Below, in pieces: positions 1 to 7,451 of a stretch of DNA of 64,000 nucleotides. Source of the DNA: CAJXZP01 sp963974475 (lineage in GTDB: Bacteria; Bacteroidota; Bacteroidia; Flavobacteriales_G; Salibacteraceae); assembly GCA_963974475.1 (NCBI GenBank), contig CAXBCR010000005.1:124001-188000 (forward strand). The letters run 5' to 3'. The translations under genes were made by a program, and so were the position numbers. The first letter of the stretch is position 1. The number at the start of each line of letters is the position of its first letter. The notes beneath the pieces were generated by a model that did no database searches, was not told the DNA's origin, and worked only from the letters and a program-made list of their open reading frames with translations.

Positions 1-617
1 CACCGTATTTACAACGTCCATTAGATTTAGGTGCAGACATCGTAATGCATTCGGCTACTAAGTATTTGGGAGGACACTCAGATGTAGTGATGGGAGCGGT
101 TATTACCAAGGATAAGGATATAGCGAAAGAGATTTATCGTATTCAAAATAGTAGTGGTGCAGTGGCAGGTCCAATGGATTCATTTTTGGTACTTAGAGGA
201 ATAAAAACTTTGCATCTTCGGGTTCAGCGTCATAGTGAAAATGGTTCGAAAGTAGCGCATTGGTTAACCCAGCACCCAAGGGTAGATAAAGTATACTGGC
301 CAGGGTTGGCATCGCATCCAAACCATGAAATTGCAAAACGTCAAATGGATGATTTTGGAGGAATGATTTCATTTTCGTTGAAAGGGAATAAATTAGAGGA
401 TGCGCACAAAATTGTGGCATCGGTAAAAGTATTTTCCTTAGCCGAATCTTTAGGAGGGGTGGAATCCTTAGTAGGACACCCGGCTACAATGACCCATGCC
501 GCAATTCCTAAAGAAGAACGAGAAAAAACTGGAGTGGTAGATTCATTAATCCGATTAAGTGTAGGAGTTGAAGATGCCGATGACTTGATTGCTGATTTAG
601 CACAAGCCATGGAATAA
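1..617 (+). CDS. Cystathionine gamma-synthase/lyase family PLP enzyme (3' part)
   Basis: The frame is open from the left edge of the window, so the true start lies outside it; a Met codon at 45 is internal. The first residues after it, HSATKYLGGHSD, contain the Schiff-base lysine (codon 60-62) of the Cys/Met-metabolism PLP family. The rest (GPMDSFLVLRGIKTL, then ESLGGVESLVGHPATMTHA and LIRLSVGVED) is the usual C-terminal substrate domain. Members make or cleave cystathionine, homocysteine or methionine in the cytoplasm. The fragment cannot separate gamma-synthase from gamma-lyase or beta-lyase. The gene ends normally with TAA, followed by a strong terminator shared with the convergent pyk gene. 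Confidence 0.93.
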   Translation, partial: PYLQRPLDLGADIVMHSATKYLGGHSDVVMGAVITKDKDIAKEIYRIQNSSGAVAGPMDSFLVLRGIKTLHLRVQRHSENGSKVAHWLTQHPRVDKVYWPGLASHPNHEIAKRQMDDFGGMISFSLKGNKLEDAHKIVASVKVFSLAESLGGVESLVGHPATMTHAAIPKEEREKTGVVDSLIRLSVGVEDADDLIADLAQAME

Positions 618-636
618 GCTATTTAGGATGGATAGA

Positions 637-668
637 AAAAGAGCCCCAATTTTATTTGGGGCTCTTTT
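637..668. terminator. Bidirectional Rho-independent terminator
   Basis: An 11-bp perfect stem (AAAAGAGCCCC pairing with GGGGCTCTTTT, loop of 10) lies between two convergent genes. It is followed by T-rich sequence on the plus strand and preceded by an A run at 636-640, which becomes a U run on the minus strand. It can therefore end both the cystathionine-enzyme transcript and the pyk operon. Confidence 0.88.
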
Positions 669-705
669 AGCTGTGTGGAAATAAAGTGGTCGTAATAGGT
701 TTTTA

Positions 706-2130
706 CTAGATATAACTTAATCGTATCATATTACTCATGCCCTTATTCTCAATAGGCATACTGGCAATATTTACTATTAAATCGTCTTCTTCCAATTGTT
801 CAGACTCGCGTAAAATAACTTTAATATCATCGATGGTTTCATCGGTACTTGCAAACTTATCGTAGTAGAATGTGCGTGTTCCCCAAACCAAACTCATCAT
901 TTTTAATAATCTGCGGTTTCCAGTAAACACAAACACACCTGATTTAGGTCTAAAACTAGCCACTTTCATAGTGGTGTATCCTGAAAAAGTCAGGGTAACA
1001 ATCGCTTTAGCATTTACCTTTTCAGCCAAATCTAAGGCCCCAAAGCAGATGTTATCGGAAATAAACCGTTGGGTATTAATTAGTGGTTGAAATTTAGAAT
1101 GGTAAAGCCCGTCAAAGGTTTCTGTTTGATTAATTATTCTGGTCATTACTTTAATAACCTCCACTGGGTGTTCCCCTACGGATGTTTCACCACTTAGCAT
1201 TACTGCATCAGCACCATCTAATACAGCGTTAGCCACATCATTCACCTCGGCTCGTGTTGGAGTGATACTGTCTATCATAGACTCCATCATTTGAGTGGCA
1301 ATGATGACAGGCCTAGCCATTCGTTGGCATTTCAAAACAATCTCTTTTTGAACCAAGGGCACTTGTTCTAATGGAATTTCCACACCCAAATCGCCCCGTG
1401 CCACCATCACCGCATCCGTAGCTTCGATGATGTCGTCTAGGTTAACCAATGCTTCTGGTTTTTCAATTTTAGCCACAATGCGGCAGTCTTGTTTATGATT
1501 CTCAATAATGGTTCGTAGCTCATGAATGTCGCTTGCTTTACGTACAAAAGAAAGTCCAATCCAATGAATGTTTTGGCTCAATGCAAAATCTAAATCGATT
1601 AGATCCTTTTCAGTTAGACAAGGCATAGAAATTTTCGTGTCTGGAAGGTTCACCCCTTTTCTCGAATTTAGTGGGCCTCCATAAACTACTTCTAGCACTG
1701 CTTCATCTACCTGATTAGTTTTAACCACTTTAAAAACAAGCTTACCATCATCAATTAGAATTTTGTCTCCTATCGCCACGTCTTTTGGAAACGATGAGTA
1801 ATTGATATGAACCTTTTTATGGTCACCTAAATAAGCTTTAGTTGTAAAGGTCATTTGTTGCCCTGGTTGTACCATAATAGGCTCGGAATGTAAATTCCCA
1901 ATTCTAATTTTTGGCCCTTGCAAATCACCTAATATTCCAGTGTGTGTACCTAGTTCACGGTCAATGTCACGAATATTTTGAATGGTTCCTACTAGATCGG
2001 CATGAACTGCGTGTGAAAAATTAATACGGCAAACATTAACTCCAGATAGAATTAATTGTTTGATGGTTTCCTTCTTGGTGGTAGCCGGCCCAAGGGTGGC
2101 TACTATTTTGGTTCTTTTATAAGTACCCAT
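706..2130 (-). CDS. pyk: Pyruvate kinase
   Basis: Transfers phosphate from phosphoenolpyruvate to ADP in the last step of glycolysis, in the cytoplasm. The 474 residues match the family length. Visible motifs are RINFSH (35-40), the active-site segment AKIEKPEA with catalytic Lys221 and metal-binding Glu223, ARGDLGVEIP with metal-binding Asp247, and MLSGETSVGEHPVE (311-324). Its ATG overlaps the stop of the upstream IPExxxVDY-type gene by one base (TAATG), so it is translationally coupled at the end of the acpP-fabF-rnc operon. The gluconeogenic counterpart ppsA lies at 31106. Nothing looks unusual. Confidence 0.97.
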   Translation of the reverse strand: MGTYKRTKIVATLGPATTKKETIKQLILSGVNVCRINFSHAVHADLVGTIQNIRDIDRELGTHTGILGDLQGPKIRIGNLHSEPIMVQPGQQMTFTTKAYLGDHKKVHINYSSFPKDVAIGDKILIDDGKLVFKVVKTNQVDEAVLEVVYGGPLNSRKGVNLPDTKISMPCLTEKDLIDLDFALSQNIHWIGLSFVRKASDIHELRTIIENHKQDCRIVAKIEKPEALVNLDDIIEATDAVMVARGDLGVEIPLEQVPLVQKEIVLKCQRMARPVIIATQMMESMIDSITPTRAEVNDVANAVLDGADAVMLSGETSVGEHPVEVIKVMTRIINQTETFDGLYHSKFQPLINTQRFISDNICFGALDLAEKVNAKAIVTLTFSGYTTMKVASFRPKSGVFVFTGNRRLLKMMSLVWGTRTFYYDKFASTDETIDDIKVILRESEQLEEDDLIVNIASMPIENKGMSNMIRLSYI

Positions 2131-2528
2131 TATTTCTTTTTGTTCAGTGTTATTGGAAAAGCGGTCAATACACTATCAATCGCCTTGATTCGTTTGGTTC
2201 CATCTTCAAAATCAAGTTCGGCATAGAAACCTGTGACCACAAAAAAGAAATCAATTTGTTTATGGCTTGGTACTAAAAATGAATCTTCACTTTGATTGCT
2301 AATAAGATGAATGGTAAACCGTTCGGTGGGGTCTATCCATTTAAAATAGGAATGATTTTTTATGTCTTGAATAAAATAAATAGTATTGTCGTATGCATTG
2401 GTGGCCTGCAAATCACAGTCTAGGGCGCGACTGATTTCCCATGCCAGTTTAATACTTTTTTGATGGCAACTTATGGCGAGCACAAATGCATCCGTATCAT
2501 TCTCAAATTTTAGTCGCTTTATCGACAT
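2130..2528 (-). CDS. IPExxxVDY-type conserved protein
   Basis: A protein of about 132 residues in the position typical for the Bacteroidota IPExxxVDY family, between rnc and pyk. The family's namesake motif is replaced here by VPSHKQIDFFFV, so membership rests on position, size and general pattern. The function is unknown. I chose ATG at 2528 because it is preceded by AGGAATAGAAAG; the longer reading frame would need a TTG 21 bases upstream. The protein is soluble, without signal peptide or membrane segment. Synteny and overlap with pyk suggest a conserved housekeeping role, but nothing in the sequence points to a reaction. Confidence 0.8.
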   Translation of the reverse strand: MSIKRLKFENDTDAFVLAISCHQKSIKLAWEISRALDCDLQATNAYDNTIYFIQDIKNHSYFKWIDPTERFTIHLISNQSEDSFLVPSHKQIDFFFVVTGFYAELDFEDGTKRIKAIDSVLTAFPITLNKKK

Positions 2529-2655
2529 CTTTCTATTCCTATTAAGCAAGCTAAATTAGTCAAAAACAGAATTGTTTTAAGAATATTATTAAGAAGGAAT
2601 TAAAGGAGTATTGTTAAGAAGTGTAGCAATTAAATCAGGAGGATATGATACCTAT

Positions 2656-3366
2656 TTACAATTGTTGAATAAGTTCAAGGGCCTCAGCAGCAGCTTTTTG
2701 TTCTGCTTTTTTCTTGGAAGGGCCAAATGCATTTGCAATTTCCTCTCCATCAAAAACAACTTTGCATTCAAAAGATTGTGGGTCTTCTCGATTATAAATA
2801 GCGGTTTTAAATACCACTTTAACCTTGTTTTTCTGTGCGGTTTCAATTACCCTACTTTTTGGGTCGGGCTCTTGGGTGAGTAGTTGACTAAAATCAATGT
2901 GTGCCGCTAGTAATTGTTCACGAATAAATAAATTGGTTTTGGCAAAACCCTTATCCAAATAAATTGCACCTATTAGTGCTTCTAAGGCATTACCGCTCAA
3001 AGAAGTTTCTTTGACGTTACGACTCATTTGTACCTCAATTAATTGGTCTAATTGCAATGCAATACCCAACTTGTTGAGTCTTGATCTACTCACAATTCGT
3101 GAACGTATTTGGGTTAAAAAGCCTTCTTTACCTTGTGGAAATTTTTCGTACAATACTTCTGCAACTACCGCGTCCAAAATGGAGTCACCTAGAAACTCGA
3201 GGCGTTCATTGTTTTCAAATGAACTTTCATACATGGACTTATGACGAAGTACCTGTAAATACAATTCAGGTCGCTTTGTTTTAATGCGAAGCGAACGTAA
3301 TAACTTTTGTAGGTGTGGATTTTCCTTCTCTAATTTAGAATTATTTGAGAAAAAAAAGTGAAACAC
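2656..3366 (-). CDS. rnc: Ribonuclease III
   Basis: Cleaves double-stranded RNA in rRNA maturation and mRNA processing. The RNase III signature NERLEFLGDS is at 53-62 with catalytic Asp61, and the second catalytic acid is Glu129 in ALEALIGAIYLD. A double-stranded RNA-binding domain occupies about 165-236 and ends in KKKAEQKAAAEALELIQQL. The 236 residues are typical. The start is GTG, 5 bases after the fabF stop, so the gene is in the fabF operon, an arrangement common in this phylum. An ATG-rich alternative start was not found nearby. The gap of about 130 bases to the next gene shows no terminator. Confidence 0.96.
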   Translation of the reverse strand: MFHFFFSNNSKLEKENPHLQKLLRSLRIKTKRPELYLQVLRHKSMYESSFENNERLEFLGDSILDAVVAEVLYEKFPQGKEGFLTQIRSRIVSRSRLNKLGIALQLDQLIEVQMSRNVKETSLSGNALEALIGAIYLDKGFAKTNLFIREQLLAAHIDFSQLLTQEPDPKSRVIETAQKNKVKVVFKTAIYNREDPQSFECKVVFDGEEIANAFGPSKKKAEQKAAAEALELIQQL

Positions 3367-3371
3367 GGTGT

Positions 3372-4628
3372 TTATCCTTTGTATTTTCTAAAAAGAATCG
3401 AAGCATTATGTCCACCAAAACCAAACGTGTTGCTTAATGCAGCTCTTACTTCGCGTTTTTGAGATTTACCAAAAGTCAAATTCAATTTTGGATCTATCTG
3501 CGGATCATCCGTAAAATGGTTAATGGTTGGTGGAACCTCGTTATTATACACTGCTAAGATGGTGGTAATCGATTCCACCGCTCCAGCTGCACCTAATAAG
3601 TGACCAGTCATGGACTTGGTTGAACTTATGTTTAAATTATAAGCATGCTCCCCAAAAACGGCTTTAATAGCTTTTGTCTCAGCAATATCTCCCAACGGAG
3701 TGGAAGTTCCGTGCACATTGATATAATCAATGTCTGTAGCCTTAACATCATTGAAGTCATTCAATGTTTGTTTCATCACATTTATAGCGCCTAATCCTTC
3801 TGGATGCGGTGCAGTAATATGATGTGCATCAGCGGTCATTCCCCCGCCAACTAATTCGGCATAAATTTTAGCGCCACGTGCCAAAGCATGTTCCAATTCT
3901 TCTACGATTACAGCGCCACTTCCTTCTCCCATTACAAATCCATCACGATCCACGTCAAATGGTCTTGATGCGGTTTCAGGAGAATCGTTACGAGTAGACA
4001 AGGCTTGCATGGCGTTAAAACCACCAATACCTGACATGGTAATTGCTGCTTCGGCTCCTCCGGTAACATATACATCACCTTTTCCTAAACGGATAAGGTT
4101 AAATGCATCAATCATGGCATGTGAAGAAGACGCACAGGCAGAAACGGTCGCATAATTAGCTCCCCTAAATCCATATTTAATGGAAATTTGACCTGCAGCA
4201 ATATCTGCAATCATTTTCGGAATGAAGAATGGATTAATTTTAGGTTTTAAACCTGAAGCGGCTAATCCAAGCACTTCTTGTTGGTATGTTTCAATTCCAC
4301 CAATACCAGATGCAAAAATGACCCCAACTCGATCTAAATCGAGTTTTGCTGGGTCTAAATTTGCGTCTTTAATGGCCTCATCTGAAGAGATGTGGGCAAA
4401 CTTGGCATATTTGTCCATGCGTCTACCTTCTCTTCTTTCAAAATATCCGTCTACGTCAAAGTTTTTTACTTCACACGCAAATTTCGTTTTGAAATGTTCC
4501 GTATCAAAATGGGTGATCAAAGCGCCACCACTGGTGCCTGCAAGTAAGGCTTCCCAAAAATCGGGAACATTATTACCAATTGGGGTTATTGCCCCTAGTC
4601 CGGTGATTACTGCGCGTTTTAATTCCAT
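3372..4628 (-). CDS. fabF: Beta-ketoacyl-ACP synthase II
   Basis: Condenses malonyl-ACP with acyl-ACP in the fatty-acid elongation cycle. The 418-residue protein has the complete thiolase-fold catalytic set: Cys165 in VSACASSSHA, His306 in VHGTSTPLGD, Lys338 and His343 in STKSMTGHLLGAAG. The Phe-rich gate near the C-terminus (SNTFGFGGHNAS) is also present. It follows acpP, its carrier-protein substrate donor, by 25 bases on the same strand, the standard acpP-fabF pairing. The Cys-His-His triad with the added Lys favours KAS II over KAS III. Confidence 0.97.
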   Translation of the reverse strand: MELKRAVITGLGAITPIGNNVPDFWEALLAGTSGGALITHFDTEHFKTKFACEVKNFDVDGYFERREGRRMDKYAKFAHISSDEAIKDANLDPAKLDLDRVGVIFASGIGGIETYQQEVLGLAASGLKPKINPFFIPKMIADIAAGQISIKYGFRGANYATVSACASSSHAMIDAFNLIRLGKGDVYVTGGAEAAITMSGIGGFNAMQALSTRNDSPETASRPFDVDRDGFVMGEGSGAVIVEELEHALARGAKIYAELVGGGMTADAHHITAPHPEGLGAINVMKQTLNDFNDVKATDIDYINVHGTSTPLGDIAETKAIKAVFGEHAYNLNISSTKSMTGHLLGAAGAVESITTILAVYNNEVPPTINHFTDDPQIDPKLNLTFGKSQKREVRAALSNTFGFGGHNASILFRKYKG

Positions 4629-4653
4629 TTAGATAAGGATTTTAATAAGAATA

Positions 4654-4887
4654 TTATTTGTTATCCGTGATGTAAGTTACTGCATCACCTACGGTTGCAA
4701 TATTTTCTGCTTGATCGTCCGGGATAGCAATATCAAATTCTTTTTCAAACTCCATAATTAATTCAACTGTGTCTAGTGAGTCTGCACCTAGATCGTTGGT
4801 AAAAGAAGATTCTAATGAAACTTCACTTTCGTCAACTCCTAATTTGTCAACGATAATTGCTATTACTTTTTCTTTAACTTCTGACAT
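4654..4887 (-). CDS. acpP: Acyl carrier protein
   Basis: A 77-residue acidic protein with the 4'-phosphopantetheine attachment motif DLGADSLDTVEL; the modified serine is Ser37. It carries growing acyl chains for FabF and other fatty-acid synthase enzymes. Length, acidity and motif are canonical. It is the first gene of acpP-fabF-rnc-IPExxxVDY-pyk and is preceded by a good phylum-type promoter. Confidence 0.97.
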   Translation of the reverse strand: MSEVKEKVIAIIVDKLGVDESEVSLESSFTNDLGADSLDTVELIMEFEKEFDIAIPDDQAENIATVGDAVTYITDNK

Positions 4888-4924
4888 CTCTGTAAGATAT
4901 TTTATTGTTAATTTATAATCGCTG

Positions 4925-4955
4925 CAAAGGAAAATAAAAGAAGAGTGTTATACAA
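4925..4955 (-). promoter_or_regulatory. Predicted promoter of the acpP operon
   Basis: Read on the minus strand there is a TTG (-33) at 4953-4955, a 20-base spacer and TTCCTTTG at 4925-4932, seven of eight matches to the Bacteroidota -7 element TAnnTTTG. It lies about 38 bases upstream of the acpP ATG, a sensible leader length. Confidence 0.6.
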
Positions 4956-4971
4956 GTTTTTAGGATTGCTT

Positions 4972-5640
4972 TCAATACACCTCCATTACCTCTTTTAATT
5001 CTTTTCTTTTTAGGTCGGGAACGTTCACGTTTTCAGGAGGTAAGCCAACTGGAATGAGTAAGTATGGCGTCTCGTTTTCTGGCCTGTTTAGAATTTTTTT
5101 CAAAAATCTCATCGGACTTGGGGTGTGAGTTAGGGCAAATAAACCCGCATTATGGATAGCTGAAATTAGGAAGCCAACTGCAATTCCAACAGATTCATTT
5201 ACGTAGTAATTTTGAAGCTTTTCATTCTCTTTTCCAAGCTCATACGAATGCTTCATTACAATAATTAGGTAGGGAGCTATTTCTAAGAATGGTTTGATGT
5301 GGTCGGTATCAAATTGTTTTAAATCTTCCAACCATGAATCGCTCATTCTGCGGGTGTAATTTTCATATTCCTCTTCTTCTGCAGCAGCCCGTATCTTACT
5401 TTTTATTTCTGGATTTGAAACGACACAAAATGTCCAAGGTTGCTTATGTGCACCTGATGGAGCCGTGGATGCCGTTTTAATAATATTCTCTATTATTTCG
5501 ATTGGAAACGTTTGGTCAGAATATTCACGAATAGACCTTCTGGCATCCATTTGTGCAAAATAAGCCTGGCTGCGAGCCACCATTTCGTCTGTAGAATAGG
5601 TGGTTGGATTTAATGGGATGAAATTTTCTGAATGGCTCAT
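4972..5640 (-). CDS. Iodotyrosine deiodinase-like nitroreductase
   Basis: An FMN-dependent nitroreductase-fold protein of 222 residues. The N-terminal part has the FMN phosphate-binding RRSIREYSDQ and the TAPSGAHKQPWTF segment. The lid region shows Glu91, Tyr95 and Lys116 with exactly the spacing (E-x3-Y, then +21 to K) of the substrate-clamping Glu-Tyr-Lys of vertebrate iodotyrosine deiodinase. The C-terminal VPDLKRKELKEVM also matches that subfamily. By family knowledge such enzymes reductively dehalogenate halotyrosines; the natural bacterial substrate is unclear. It follows the DUF4296 gene by 4 bases if ATG at 5640 is used; an alternative ATG at 5658 would overlap it by 14 bases. No signal peptide. 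Confidence 0.88.
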   Translation of the reverse strand: MSHSENFIPLNPTTYSTDEMVARSQAYFAQMDARRSIREYSDQTFPIEIIENIIKTASTAPSGAHKQPWTFCVVSNPEIKSKIRAAAEEEEYENYTRRMSDSWLEDLKQFDTDHIKPFLEIAPYLIIVMKHSYELGKENEKLQNYYVNESVGIAVGFLISAIHNAGLFALTHTPSPMRFLKKILNRPENETPYLLIPVGLPPENVNVPDLKRKELKEVMEVY

Positions 5641-5644
5641 AATG

Positions 5645-6040
5645 CTATTTTTTTTCAATTTTAGTGGAATCGTAGTAGATACTTTCTACTACTGCTTGTT
5701 CTTCGGTAAGATGAACGAGGACAGAGTCAAACATGATTTGCATTTCTAAAGGCGATTGCTCGTAGTATTCAAAACTACTTTTAAATTGATCCATGGTCAC
5801 GCCATACTTTTCAAAAACCACTTCGTAATTGTGCGATAACATTTTGTCGTTATTGCTACCTCTCACACTCAACCTACGTTGAAAACGAGCTTCCACCTTA
5901 GAAATATCGGCTAAAATTTCCGTCATTACTTGTTTGTCAATGAGGTTGTCGGGAGCAGGTTTTGTTTCCTCCTGTCCACAACTGGTTAAAGATAATCCGA
6001 TGATTAACACAGCCCAAATTAGTATTTTGTTTACGCTCAT
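5645..6040 (-). CDS. DUF4296 family lipoprotein
   Basis: A 131-residue protein whose N-terminus is a type II signal peptide with lipobox LTSC, so Cys21 should be lipidated. After a short linker comes the DUF4296 pattern: PDNLIDKQVMTEILADISKVEARF, split here as PDNLIDKQVMTEIL followed by ADISKVEARF, and then a helical domain. The function is unknown. It begins immediately after the pyrC stop, a neighbour relation common in Bacteroidota, and is probably co-transcribed with pyrC. The lipid anchor places it in the cell envelope even though its neighbour is a cytoplasmic enzyme. Confidence 0.88.
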   Translation of the reverse strand: MSVNKILIWAVLIIGLSLTSCGQEETKPAPDNLIDKQVMTEILADISKVEARFQRRLSVRGSNNDKMLSHNYEVVFEKYGVTMDQFKSSFEYYEQSPLEMQIMFDSVLVHLTEEQAVVESIYYDSTKIEKK

Positions 6041-7375
6041 TTATCTATTAAAACTTAGTCGTTTACCTTGTTTGGATGCGTCTATCTTACCTTCATTATA
6101 GGCTAAATGTCCGTTTACAAATGTTTTTTCTACCTGTGTTCTAAAAGTATGCCCTTCAAATGGTGACCATCCACATTTATATAGAATGTTACTTTTTTCT
6201 ACGGTCCAAGGCTTATCGGGGTTGATTAAAACGAGGTCCGCAAAATACCCTTCGCGTATAAATCCGCGTTGATTAATACTGAATAAAATAGCCGGATTAT
6301 GACATGCTTTTTCTACCATTTTGGTAATAGGTAAAACCCCATCCAAATGGAATTCCATTAGAGCCGTAAGTGAGTGCTGAACCAATGGCCCTCCCGATGG
6401 AGTTTGGGTGTAAATCCCTGTTTTTTCTTCCAGTGTATGAGGGGCATGATCAGTGGCAATTATATCTAATGTGTCGTTGTTCAATGCTTCCAAAAGTGCC
6501 AATCTATCCTCCTCGTCCTTAACTGCGGGATTCCACTTAATAAAGGCGCCTTTGGTGTCGTAATCATCTCTGTTAAACCATAAATGATGCACACATGCTT
6601 CTGCGGTTATTCTTTTATCTAGTAATTTACCTTGAGCAATTAATTCCAATTCTTTTTTGGTGGAAAGATGCATGATATGAAGCTGCGACCCATTGTTTTT
6701 GGCTAGGTTGACCGCTTTACTTGATGATTTATAACACGCTTCGTGGCTTCTAATATCTGCGTGATGTCTATACGGAATATCGTCTCCGTATTTTGCAATA
6801 TATTTTGCTTGATTTTCCTTAATTATTGCATCATCTTCACAATGGGTTGCGATAAGCACGGGCGAATCTCTAAATACGTTATCTAAAGAATTATCGTTAT
6901 CCACCACCATGTCTCCTGTGGATGAACCCATAAATATTTTAACCCCGCAGATTTTAGCAGGATCAATTTTACGGATTTCGTTAATGTTACTATTGGTTAC
7001 TCCTAAATAAAAGGAGTAATTTCCCAAGGCGGTTTTTGCACCAATGTCGTATTTCTTTTCTAATTCTTCAATGGTCACTGCTTGTGGAACAGTATTGGGC
7101 ATTTCCATGAAACTTGTTATTCCACCGGCTACCGCTGCAGTTGATTCAGATTTAATATCACCTTTATGGGTTAGTCCAGGTTCTCTAAAGTGAACTTGAT
7201 CATCGATTAAACCCGGAATCAAAAATTTTTGTTCCGCATCGATTACCGTATCGGCCGAAGGTAATTCCTCATCATTACGACCTACTTGATTAATTATTTC
7301 ATCTTGAATAAGCACAAAACCAGAGAAAATCTCTCCCTCATTCACGATTTGTGCATTTTTTATTAGCGTACGCAT
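6041..7375 (-). CDS. pyrC: Dihydroorotase
   Basis: Cyclises carbamoyl aspartate to dihydroorotate in pyrimidine synthesis. The 444-residue amidohydrolase has the post-strand-1 motif DDQVHFREPG (His62, Arg64), the lysine expected to be carboxylated (Lys146 in CGVKIFMGSSTG), His178 (ATHCED), His233/His236 (LHIMHLST) and the catalytic Asp309 in ATDHAPHT. The first histidine of the usual HxH metal motif is Gln60 here; I recall the same DDQVHFREPG form in other Bacteroidota, so it is probably a lineage feature. The order pyrC-DUF4296-deiodinase suggests one transcript. Confidence 0.94.
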   Translation of the reverse strand: MRTLIKNAQIVNEGEIFSGFVLIQDEIINQVGRNDEELPSADTVIDAEQKFLIPGLIDDQVHFREPGLTHKGDIKSESTAAVAGGITSFMEMPNTVPQAVTIEELEKKYDIGAKTALGNYSFYLGVTNSNINEIRKIDPAKICGVKIFMGSSTGDMVVDNDNSLDNVFRDSPVLIATHCEDDAIIKENQAKYIAKYGDDIPYRHHADIRSHEACYKSSSKAVNLAKNNGSQLHIMHLSTKKELELIAQGKLLDKRITAEACVHHLWFNRDDYDTKGAFIKWNPAVKDEEDRLALLEALNNDTLDIIATDHAPHTLEEKTGIYTQTPSGGPLVQHSLTALMEFHLDGVLPITKMVEKACHNPAILFSINQRGFIREGYFADLVLINPDKPWTVEKSNILYKCGWSPFEGHTFRTQVEKTFVNGHLAYNEGKIDASKQGKRLSFNR

Positions 7376-7393
7376 CTACTTGTCTTTAGCTAG

Positions 7394-7401
7394 CAAAAAT
7401 A
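7394..7401 (-). promoter_or_regulatory. Predicted -7 element upstream of pyrC
   Basis: On the minus strand TATTTTTG matches TAnnTTTG fully, 18 bases before the pyrC ATG. No clear TTG at the right distance upstream, so only the -7 half is supported. Confidence 0.45.
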
Positions 7402-7451
7402 CGACAAGTAGCGTCACCCATAAAAATGAAATGTAGGTGTTTGACTCTTAA

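Noticed and set aside
2611..2883. Plus-strand reading frame opposite rnc
   Set aside because: Most of it is antisense to the end of rnc, whose coding frame is certain.
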